DNA from: Bimastos eiseni
Taxonomy: Eukaryota > Annelida > Clitellata > Crassiclitellata > Lumbricidae
Assembly: GCA_959347315.1 (NCBI GenBank)
Contig: OY365810.1
Span: 15,056,896-15,120,895 of the forward strand
Length of the DNA stretch: 64,000 nt
Direction of reading: 5' to 3'
In this document: positions 1-11,662 of the stretch, one piece after another
How the letters are laid out: each line of letters opens with the position of its first letter
Numbering within the stretch: position 1 is the first letter of the stretch
The notes under the pieces: model-generated
Database searches by the model: none
What the model was told of the DNA's origin: nothing
The model's input: only the letters and a program-made list of their open reading frames with translations
Translations under genes and position numbers: made by a program

Positions 1-999
1 ATATCGCCACAGTCTCTCGTTTGAAAACTAAGATTAGAAATCGCGGCTTTTGCGACTTAATTATGCATCTGCATAATTAAAGTGTAGTAGGCCTAAGGAC
101 TTATCAAAATTGTCTACGTGGAATAAATGTCGACGTGAAGATCCCTTAACTGTAGCTACAGGTACAGTTAAAATGAGACGAACGACTTCGGTTAATTATG
201 CAAACATCTGAATTAGCTTTCAGGCATTTATAAGCGTGATCGTGTCACAACAAACTTTATTTATTGTCAATTTATCTATTGCAATGACAATAACAAGCAA
301 GGTTGTGAGATAGGCCTAATGTAATGTAATGTAGTAATGTAGTTTCCATTCTGAAATATTTATCTAAAAATTAAAAACACCAAGTTTACTAAATTTTGCA
401 GTTAGCCTACAGAATAGGTTGAAATTGTTTAGAAAATTAGATTAGGCCTAAAGTTATTTGAGACAAGTCTTTCTCAATTTTAATCTTATTCCCTGCAAAC
501 TGTTAAGGACATAATCTGCCCCCCTCCAAGCCTAAACTCAAATGTTTTAATAGTGAAAATTGTTGATCATGCAAAAGACATGTCGAAAAACTCTCTCAAT
601 CCCTCGTTCCTCGGCTCTCTAATTGAATCCATGCATATATATATACATATATATATATACGTGTTTTGTATAGGCCTACATGTACTTGAGGCATGTACCG
701 TGGGCGAGGCCTAGATTCAATATTGGAATCTATGACTTACATGTATGCTACTACTGTATATATCTGTAGCCTTATAAAGTACTCTACTAAGCACAACACC
801 GTCCAGCGGCAACGAGAGATAACTCTGCTCAATAATTTTATAGGTGGTCCACTAGACAAAGCGGCACTTTATATAATTTTTCATTTAGCCCACCATTTTA
901 AATTATTTTGATCTTATGTGCACTCAGATTGGTATAGGCCTAATACGTACAATGATGATCACTCAATATGAGCTGACCTGTAGTCTCTCTTTGCATCTC

Positions 1000-1046
<47 letters not shown>

Positions 1047-2109
1047 AGTTAATCGCGCAACCCTTATCTTCACCTCACGTGTGTATTCTGCTGAACACAG
1101 TTTGGGAAACGCTGGGCTATTTAATAACTAGAAGTCTGACATTGAGATTATCCACTATGGACAATTATTCCATCCATTGCCACACACAACATACCCTGTG
1201 ATCTCATAAACGCGTGATATAGCAGGTGTTCTATTTTTTGAAACCGTCTATATCGGTTTTCAGAGGGTCAGATGATACATGGGCAATCGGGCCGGACCCG
1301 CAATCAACTTATGAAATATAAAATACTCAGTTTTTATATAATTTTTCATTTATTCCTTTTTAAATTTAATATGACTAACACTTAACTACAATCAGTTACC
1401 TTTAAAAGGCCTGCTTATCTTTTAGCCGTGGAACTGGTAAAATATTAATATTAATGATAAAATATAAAGTTTCGTCCAAAGCAAGGACTTTCTTTTGCCA
1501 AATTGGGCGTCTGCCTTTAACCATAAAGTAAATAATTGATGAAAATTCGTTTGTAACGATGGAATAGGTCTACAAACACATACCTGGTGAACATGAACGA
1601 AAAGATAAAGCTGTCTCATTTGAAAAGTCACATTATTTCAATTTGGAATTTCGAAGACGACAAATCGGAGCCCTTAATCACGTCTGCCATGTTTGATTCT
1701 AAGGAATCAAGCACACATGAACATAACAGAATGCACGAAAATTAATTTAGTGATCGTGTATCGTGATTCTAAAAATATGACAGTATAAATAAAATTGATG
1801 TATCTTCTGAACTTATAGAAATTGTAGAAAGGCATTCTGCCACCTTGGCCCATATATACACAAACGATAGAAACCGTTAGCTATAGGCTACAATAAAGTA
1901 GGCCTATACCAGCTCACGAAAAAAGCGTTGATCATGAGTAATTTTATATACAATGGCGAGATTGAGAAAAAAGATTTCTCCAAGGAAAGGATGTAGAGTC
2001 TCAGATGAATAAGGAAATTGCGGCAGAAGTGAAATAAGCCTAGGCCTACTGAAACGAATTACTCAAAAGAATATGAACAGTGGTTTAATCAGACCAGGTT
2101 TTTTTGTAT
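1..2109. other. intergenic, no gene seen
   Basis: AT-rich non-coding sequence with several TAGGCCTA palindromes, short TA runs near 635-660 and a perfect (TA)n tract at about 1001-1041. The open frames are short, without family resemblance, and one (916-1131) runs through the TA repeat. I see no exon or RNA gene that can be supported. Confidence 0.6.
1001..1041. repeat. (TA)n microsatellite
   Basis: About 20 uninterrupted TA dinucleotides, followed by an A-rich stretch. Confidence 0.95.
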
Positions 2110-3334
2110 CATCCCCAGCAGCCAGTCTTATTCTTTCTCTAATGTTTGTGTGACTTCTTAGTCACGCATTTCATTTTAGCACTACATTTTTTTAGTGAGA
2201 GTGAGACGAAAAAAGAAGAAGACAGCAATTAGGTTTATTATGAAAACAACAAAAATGATTTTCTATCCGGTGAAGTAAAGTTCTTCTTTTAAGAGAACGT
2301 GCTTTCAGAGGGTCTTCAAACTAAATTTATGACCAAAGTAATGGAGATGTTTTGGAATTATTTTGCTGTTAGTCCAGTATGATCCAAGAAACTTGACAGC
2401 GCCTTCAGGCCAATTATCTTTCAGCAGATTCTCAAAATCACTTCATCGAAGCAAGCAGTGCGAAAGTTGTTCAAGAAATTCACGCAGAAAGAATAGGCCT
2501 ATACATGTAGGTAGGGCAAAACAAGTTTCAATTTTCATAGTTTATATATATATATATATATAACAAATATTATAGCCTATATAGGCCGATATGTGTAGCT
2601 TATGTCGTTCTGCTGTCATGCCCGTACTTTTATTACAGCATTTTTTTATTTTTCCTTAGTAGCCTATAGGCCTATTCCAATGACACATGTGTAGAGGCTC
2701 GTAAGTGTTCTCCCCAGGGGCCCGGACTTTCTCTCAGGGGCCCTGCTCGTGGGTAATGCTACTTTTGTAGACTTTGATGAATGATGCGCACGTGTTTCCA
2801 CGTTTTCCTTCCAATTGAAAACATGTACTTAATCTTATTAGCTTCTTAAACTTTGTTATTCGTTCTTGCACTGCGCATGATATTTTGCTGTTTGATGTGT
2901 AATAGCGCAATGGCCTTATCGGAGAATCGATCAAATGTGAGGTGCCTTTTGATGAACAGGTAGGCCTATACTGCCACGTATCCCATCCAACGAAAAACAT
3001 GTACTTTATCTTATTGATCTGTGTGTGACATTCTATCAAAAACAGGCGATGCAAAACTGTATAAAAGGTAATGGCCCCCCAATACGAAGTATGAAGCCGA
3101 AAACTTACGACAACTTGTGCAGCTGACGTAAGTAAGTCTACAGTTCGTCGAGGAAGAAAAACTTGACTTCACTGGATAGAAAATCATTTCCGTTGTTTTC
3201 ATAATAGACCTAATTGCTGTCTTCTTCTTTTTTTATATCGTCTCATTCTCACTAAAATAATTTAATGCTAAAATGCAATGCGCGACTAAGAAGTCACACA
3301 AACAGCAGAGTGTAAGACTGGCTGCTGGAGATGA
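2110..3334. mobile_element. fold-back element with ~180-bp inverted ends
   Basis: Left arm 2110-2290 and right arm 3151-3334 are inverted copies of each other, closely matching apart from small indels. Both contain GAAGAAGACAGCAATTAGG and GATTTTCTATCC in opposite orientation. The 860-bp centre has no transposase frame; it holds a short direct repeat (AAAACATGTACTT-ATCTTATT at about 2817 and 2995). Long inverted arms around a non-coding centre fit a fold-back or non-autonomous DNA transposon. No clear target duplication was found, so the superfamily is open. Confidence 0.7.
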
Positions 3335-3993
3335 GGATGGTTTACATTACATTTGGGATGGGGTTGGGTCTCTCTTAGTGATCGCCTTTTGGCGGTCACT
3401 ACTATTTTGTTTAAAAATTCACGTTTCCTGCGGGGAATTGTCGAGAGACGCCTAGATCCACTTTTGGAACCTCTGTCCCACCAGTCTAACTCTATTTCAT
3501 ATACTGCCAGCTTTCCCAGGCTTGGGACTGGCACATTTACTTTGTCGTAAGCGAAGCGGAGTTAATGATTAGGAACTCACTTCATTAGTAAAATTTGAGA
3601 AGTACAGCACTATCTCCAATGAACTGAAGTACTATAGGACATTGAACTGAATTACTATAGTACTAGAATGATAACGCTTCGGTTATTGGGTTACGGCCAA
3701 CGGCGAATCAAACGTGACTTCCTGTCCGGGCATACGAGACTTGAACGAGATTGTGTTTACACATGAAACAATGTTAAATTTGTCTATTTTCATGAAATTC
3801 AGTCAATGGCCAGAAAAGTTAACAAGGCTAATAGTTTTGCATATCACTCAACTCAAAGTTCCCATGCTGGTTTAAAACAAGTCTTTGTCGCTGCTCAGAA
3901 ATTAGTGTTAATGCAAGCGGCGTAGCTGTTTGCCGCCGATGTTTTTTATGCAAAGCACTATGCAATTATAATATTGAAATCAGTCACGGGACC

Positions 3994-4050
3994 AAAATGT
4001 TTATTCATCGCTGTCTTCTAGAACAGACGACAGCGATGAATAAACATTTT
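3994..4050. repeat. perfect 22-bp inverted repeat (hairpin)
   Basis: Arms 3994-4015 and 4029-4050 are exact reverse complements (left arm starts AAAATGTTTATTCATCGC) around a 13-base loop. A transcript would form a strong stem-loop. It lies about 0.6 kb upstream of the first secreted-protein exon. It could be a MITE core or a regulatory hairpin; nothing decides between these. Confidence 0.85.
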
Positions 4051-4591
4051 GCCTCAAAGAATCCTGGGATCCCCTTACTTGAGCGATAATCCGAACTTTC
4101 ATAGGCAATTAGCTGGGCTTGACTATCTCTTTCAACGGCAATTGGCTACCAAAGAACTAAACACCGCAATATACGGCTAGAGGCTACATTAAAGCAAAGG
4201 AAGTAAGAACCAGGGTTATTATTAAAAATATGTGGGCTAAAGATAGCCTAAGAGGGACACATATTTTATTTAAATTTACACACTATGTGATCAATTACTA
4301 ACAAAGGGGAGTACACAGACAATAAAAAGTTATAATGGGACTATATAAAGCTGGCAATTGTACGCAGACGACGCCCAATTCTACCTATTCTTCCCCAAGC
4401 TCTTTTCCAGATTTCAGAGTAACCGTCATCAGAGGCGAATTTGAATGAGGATCTATCGATTGAAAAGCGAACGATTCAAGAAGAAACATCCAAGGGGTGG
4501 AGAAATCTTCATTAAACTCACAGATAAAGCCACGCTGCTTCGCTCGGTTTCTTACTCATGCCTGCAACTTGTTAATTTCACACTTTTTCAG

Positions 4592-4652
4592 GAATAGGTA
4601 TCAATCATTTGAAAGAAATTATCATTAACTACACGTACTTTGACGCATTATC
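4592..4652 (+). promoter_or_regulatory. 5' UTR part of gene 1 first visible exon
   Basis: A pyrimidine-rich acceptor (CACTTTTTCAG|GAATA) precedes the start codon, and the paralogue has the same arrangement (CTTTTCAG|GAATA at 28932). The conserved stretch ACTTTGACGCAT-N2-TC directly abuts both ATGs. This suggests that an upstream non-coding first exon, and so the promoter, lies further left; I could not identify it. Confidence 0.5.
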
Positions 4653-4803
4653 ATGGTGTCCACACGGACTTACCAAGCCAACGGCCGAAGAGCAAACAGA
4701 GCTGTTTACTATCAGTTGCTCATCGCAGCAGCGAACATATACATGTATCTGATGACAACGTGCAACTGTCACCCCGTTCCAGTGGATATGAAAAGCCAGT
4801 TAG
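4653..4803 (+). CDS. gene 1 exon: signal peptide
   Basis: Encodes 50 residues plus one base. The N-region is basic (RTYQANGRRANR), followed by a hydrophobic core (YYQLLIAAANIYMYLM) and TTCNC. The donor is G|GTAGGCCTG, itself part of a TAGGCCT motif. It aligns residue for residue with the exon at 28974, with a 3-bp length difference. Initiation at this ATG is supported by conservation of the bases around both ATGs. Confidence 0.75.
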
Positions 4804-7800
4804 GTAGGCCTGTGATTCTCAAATTTTCTGATGCCGGCGACTAATTATAGTTTTACCAGCCACAATATGAGCTGGCACTTTTCAATGCCAGCCTACATGC
4901 ATCACATGTTACACCTATGACAAATATTCAACTATAAATTTCATTATAATTATTGTCCCCTTCAATAATTATTAGTGTTCTATCTCTAAAGCTGATTAGG
5001 CCCATTATGTAAGAATAATATTAAGCATTATTTTCCGACCATAAATAACGTCACGCGATTTTGGACGATTGTTAACCCCCACCCCTTCATCACACGTCGT
5101 TACAAATGATATGACCCCCTCAAATATGACGTCACAAAGCTCTGACCCTCGTCGGAAAACCCAGATGTCCAGAATGTTATGCAAATTTTCTTAGAATTAT
5201 CAATTAAGTAATTTTAACCTTAATAACGTTTAAAAACCTTGAAGCTATGATATTAGTAGTAGAACAAAGAAAAATGAAAAAGTATAATTAATATAGTCTT
5301 ATGTATTCCTCAAGATGAAAGGCTTTGGCAGAATCATTGCAATTATTAGCAATATTTTTAATGACAATAACTCGAAACAATCCAAACTTTATGCCTGCCT
5401 CTCCATTCGCCCACGTTGAAACAAAATGCTCCTTCGTGGAATGAATATATCCAATCCACACACTCTCCATTTTCTTCGTTTCAGCGACTCTCAGCGGCCC
5501 GTGCATTTGGGCGGGATAATTGATTTCTGCTTGTGTATTTCAGAATGGCTGCCTCACTTCCAAGTTCCAACACCCCAAAATTGACACCGATTGTAAAAAC
5601 AAACAACACAATAATCATAATTAGTGTTGTCAAATTGTGGTAACAATTACTGTTAGTTAAGCGAAACTTGTTATTGAGAAAAATATTTCATACGGTTACG
5701 CATTTTTATATTTATTTGATGTGATGACGTGACGCCATATATCGTTGACCCCTCCACCTCGTTACACATCGTCACAAATGCATGACCGCTCCTAGGCGCG
5801 TCACGCGTCAGTTATGAATGGACGCCCTCTGACAGAATGATAATATTTTTTAATTTAGCATTGGTAGATGCATTGATAGAGATGGCCGGATGGATTGTAT
5901 GTATGTTGGATGGATGGGATAAACTGGCTGATTGATGAATACGTGGATGGACGATTGGATGGTTTAATGGATGGATGGATGTGATGATTATTACTTGGAG
6001 GATTTATGGATACATGGATGGGCGGATATCGATGGATCGTTGATTTTTGAATATAACGATGAACTGTTTATTTCCCTTGTGCTTTTTACTCTGGGAAGAT
6101 GAGGATCCATTGTCGGAATCACTCATATACGAAGATGATTGTAAGTGCAATCGTACCATTGGGTCTCTTAAAATTGAATTTGTAGACACCAACATGGTCA
6201 ATCGTTTCTTTTATTTATGTAGAACTGTTATTGAAACGGTAATTAAATATCAAAGATCACTATGATTTTATGCCGATGTGCATTTGGTCTTCTAGGCAAC
6301 GTTTTCAATATGAGCCTGCTGAGAAGACTTGTTGTGACTGACTTTGGAAACTCTTTTGCTCAATGGTTTCTCGGTTCCCCTCCAAATAGCATACAGAACC
6401 AAAATCAAAGAATTCGTCAAAAAGGCAGAAAGGGATGAAATTATACAACAACTCAAAGAGTGTCGTTTTATTCGTAGTTCTGCTCGGTCTTAGGCTCTAA
6501 TACATAATTTAAATTCCGTAACAAGAAGAAACGTTTCGTAATCAGCTGCATGTGAGTATAGTTGAACATTCATATAGCGCCACTCTGCGATTCGGAGGAG
6601 CTCCCGACCTATGTCAGTGTTGATTCTAACAAACAGGAGAGTCTTCAGGCGTTTCCCAAACAGTAGCGGAGGTAGGCTGAAGGCGGTTCTTGCAGTTACA
6701 ATCAGAGGGACCTGCATGTAGGCCTACATATATGTAGGCATAGCCTTTCGATTGAGCAGTTGTATCGTTCATGCAGGCAACAAGAGGCATCTGGCCGCCG
6801 GAGCGATCAATGAGGAGACGGAGGTTTACAAGCTACATATTTAGTACTTAAAGTTTAGGATGGAGTTACTCAGACCAGAGAGACGCGCATACGTGATGCA
6901 AGAATTTTGGAGCATAGGAAGCCTGCGAAGAGCTCCACGAGTGAAGGTAGTTATATATGAACAAACTTCGGGAGACCAATGTGAGACGGACAGCAGCGTT
7001 AAGCATTGGAAAGATTTAGATGAGGAACACCTGCATGGATAGAGTTGCCGGAGAGCATGGAGAGAGTTTTGACCGCGTGAGGGGAGAGCAAGTGACGGTT
7101 GGTGCGAAGTTGACGAGGATGATAAGGCCATGTTCGAGAGACGCGATTGACATGGTCTGAAAATGAAAGGACTGCAGGGTAACGCCTAGATCATGAACTA
7201 AGACAGAGAGAACAACTTTCGGGGACCCTGCGCGGAAAAATCGCACGTCGATCTTGGGTAGTTGGGTCGATGGCTTATTATTAGTCAACCATAGTCTTAG
7301 CAGAAAATGACCTGCAGCGCTGAATCAGCCGGGTTGGCGTCTACAACCACAATTAAGTCGAGAGTTATCACATTTTGCTCTTGTTTCTATTGCAAGGTTC
7401 TCGCTTACCTTAACGCTAATTCAGGTTGCAGCAAAGGTAGATCGGACGCTGTTCTCATTCTCACTTCCATTTCTACTTTGATATGTCATCCGTCTTTTCT
7501 TACAGTGGAGCCAAAGCAGTTAGACCTCCATTGAGTGGTACGGTAAATCGGACGCTTTCGGTGTCTTTCCGGCAGGTAGACACACTTTTTGGCGACTATA
7601 TTATGGAAGCTGCCTACATGTACGTGACTGAGCGTATTCCTGAGGTTAATCAACAGCAAAGTTTAAAAAAAATTATAGGGTCTGTTAAGAAGAGTGATCT
7701 ATTGTGTGCTCTGGCTACGGAAAGTACTTTTAAAAATACGTTTTCACGGATGAGAACACGGGTAGGCCTACGTACTTGAAGCGTGAGAGAATACGTTGCC

Positions 7801-10800
7801 TGGAAGTATGAGTTTACAGCTAGGAAAGGTGCTTTGTTCAGAGTCTGAGCTTGGAGTTAATAATAAAACGTCGGAGTTCTTTGGAGGGAACTTTCAGCCA
7901 AATGAAGGATGGAGATCTAACAGCGGAAGAGAGCTTCAGGAAAGACTTTGAGGTCGCGCGGTGCATGAAAAAGAGGTTATTAGAAGTGCTAATGGTCTAG
8001 ACACCAGAAAAGTTGGTAACGGATCAAAGGAAGGACTGGGTATTGTTTGTAGGAGATCCGTGAGTGGACATATTAAAGGAAATTGCAGTAACAGCGGGCT
8101 GGGTTTTTTTTACTGTTTGTTAGATATAGGAGCAAGAATAGAGCGGATGCTTCCAGGAATTGAATTGAGAGATGTTAAGGATGTGAAGGTTGGAACAAAC
8201 AATCTCCGAATGGATGAGACAGAAGAGTTGATGATAGAATGAGAAGGCATGATTGAGAAGATGAAGGTGGATAGATGGGGTGAAGTTGGAGCAATGGGTA
8301 TTTTGCCAAGGGATGACTTAGCCTAAGGGAGGATCTACATAAAATGTTCCAGGTCAATTCGGAGTGGTTTTAACACAGATCAAACGTCTTCTGAATCACT
8401 TTAAACTCTTGTTATGCTATGTTAGGCTATGTTATTATTCCTTCATGTCAGTTTATCACGAAAACTACGAAAATACCTATCCTTCAGTCTAGTGACAAAA
8501 TGAGATAGGTCCTCATGAAGAGGATAATGGTTTCTATCGTGCTTTTTTGTTTATGACAGGTCGTCAGGAGCCGGAATTCGTTCCAGGTATGGATAGTTTC
8601 GTGAGGAACTTCGACTTCGTGGATAAAAATTCAGATTTAAGTGGTAAGTCTCATCATCTGCATCGTCGTAGTCTTCAGAAGTGTCTTCTCCTCGTCTTCA
8701 TCATCAGCATTGCTTTCAGGTACAAACCAAATACTAATCGCTGCTGCCTGTCAGGACAAAATGCTACTCCTCATTATTCACTCCAGCTTATCAAGTCCAA
8801 GGCATCTCTGAAAAGCTGTTAATTTATTTCCTCATCGTAAGTTGTCCCCTTCTAACTTTCTCATCTGCATTCCCTCTCCCTCTATATCCGATGCCTTCCG
8901 TTCATTAGTTTAAAACAAAACCTCATCCATTAACTTCACATTGCAACCTTTGCTAGCCTTCAACACCTCAGCACCTTTCCACTGCTCTCTCTCCCAACCC
9001 TACTTTTCCTCCTTCAGCTCAGTAATCACTCCAAATTTCACTCCTGTCACTGAGGCAGAAGTGTTACTCCTTCAAAGATCTTCCCAGAAAGCGAAGCGAG
9101 TTTGATTCTATTCCATCCCGATCTTCAGACCTGTCATTACTAAAATCATCGATCTTTCAGCTCTCCACTGGCAACTTTCCTGTGGTCTTTAAACACTCTC
9201 TTGTCGTTTCAATCATTTATTCATTCATTATGAGCACTGAGCATTTATATAGCGCATCTTCCAGACACCTACTCAGGAGCGCTCCCAGCCCAGCCACGAC
9301 TAAAGAAAAAGGTCTTGAGGGACTTGTGAAAACTTGACGGTTGGGCCACGAGCATAGAGTGGGAGATCATTCCACAGTGAAAGGCTCACAACCGAGAAAG
9401 AACGGCGCTGCCTAATTGCCAAGCGAGCACGTGGAACTAAAAGCTCACCCCTTGTTTTCCCTACTTAGAAATACAAATCTTTACAACCTACCTTACAACC
9501 GGCCAAATCGTGTCTTCCAGATCATTCCCTGTTAAGCCTCCAGCCAGTGCTCGCATTTGCTACTATTCCAGCTCACATGCGGTGTCCCTAAGGGCTCCGT
9601 TCTGGGTCCCCTCATTTTCATCCTGTATATCAAGCCATTAAATCATCTCATAAAATCCACCACCGTTGACCTCCACCTGTACGCTGATAATTATCAAACT
9701 CTAAATATACTTCTCCCAAGCTCTTTTCACACCCTCATCACACAGTAACTGAATGAGTAACTCAATGTGGTTAGGGCCGTTCACATATTATATAACGCAT
9801 AAAATCCCAATTTTTGACCCACCCCCGATCCCTAATAACGTCATATAACAGCAGCCGTGACCTCCCCCCACCCCTATATTATATAACAGATATGTTACCT
9901 ACCCCCCTACCCCACCCCAGTCTATAAGCACGTTAAAAGACATACAATCGACATAATTGTATTGCACAATTTGAAACTTTTATAACAATACAATGTTAGT
10001 TAGCACTTTAATAGTAGTGATAATTGCCTTCATCCATTTCAAGAACTGTAGTAAAAAATCATCATACACCCAATTAGCTATATAACAAAAGCTATCTTAA
10101 AATTGCGTACTCTCTCGTGCCAATGATGATTAGACCGGATGTAGGGAGTTCCACTGCATCTTAATATTCGTACTTTTAATGGCGCTAAATTCACTTGTAT
10201 TAATTACGGTAACTAATTGGGTAGTCGACGATTGTCACCATTTATCTACATGTAGGCCTACTAAAACACCATGATAATACATGGTAGTGACGTACATCCT
10301 ATATAGAAACACCATTTTAGTTTCCCTACTTTTTGCACTAGAAATGAGCATTGCAGTATCACAGAGAATGAATTTGTTTTATATTGCACGTTCAGGTATT
10401 TATCGATAGGTTCGCGGTATGATGTATACAGACTGTATACTACAACTACAATTGGGTATCTAAGCAAACATAAACTATGTACACATACTATAGAAAACGA
10501 AATCAAACTTAATGATAATACCTACCAAAGTAATTGTTTCAAGTGAATTAATTTTAATTTTAACGAAAATCAAAACCAAGCACACAGAATTGAATTTTAG
10601 AGCATTTAAAGCTATGCACAGGAAATAGTTAAAATTGTAAATAGGAAACTGTTAAAAGGGGATTTATAAATAATAAGTAAGAATGCCAGGTGGCAGCTAA
10701 TGGTGCTAGTTTTGGTTCACAACGTATAGTGAACTTCGATTAAACAATGAAGGTCCGTGGTACATGGAATTTCCAATTGGCAACCAAACAGGCAAAATAG

Positions 10801-11590
10801 CATAAGCTGAAAAAAGTTTGTTATATAACAAAAACTTCAACCTCCCCCTCCCTCCACCCTACACAATACAACGCTAACAAAACCGGAACCCACCCACCTA
10901 CCCCTTGAGCGTTATATAATATGTGAACGGTCCCTTAACCTGATCTTTCAGTGGATGTCTTCCAATCTCCTCAGCCTCAACCCTTTTAAAAAACAAATCC
11001 ATCATCTTAGGTGCCTCTAACCACTTGTATTCTCACCCAATCGCTGTTATTCACCTACGAAAGGGGGCCCTTACTAGCGGGACTTCGTTCCCTACATTTT
11101 GCCATACCTATATTGTTTACTGATGACAATGTCCTGATATTGAACTTTGTTATCTCGTCTATTTTGAATGTCAACGATCCAAAAAAGCTTTCGCATTGGC
11201 ATTGTTTCGTCAGCTTATCTTAATTTATCTCATTGCCTAATATATCTCATTAAGTAGCAGTAACTAACCTTATAAGCTTAAATGCCTGTGACGATATCGC
11301 CTTGCCGGGATGTGGCCATGTGTCGCCTTCCCCCCTCCGAAAGTGCTGAATATTTATGAGCTATTGGGCTGGGAGACATTCTCTCCATTGAATATTAACG
11401 ACTACATTGTACGTATCTGGAAGACATTAAATATTAATGACTACATTGTATCTGAAATACGTTGTATCTGAAATACATTGAATCTTAATGGCTACATTGT
11501 ATCTTAAATACATTGTATCTGAAAGACAATTGTATATGAAATACATTGAATATTAATGACTACATTGTATCTGGAAGACATTGAATATTA

Positions 11591-11662
<72 letters not shown>

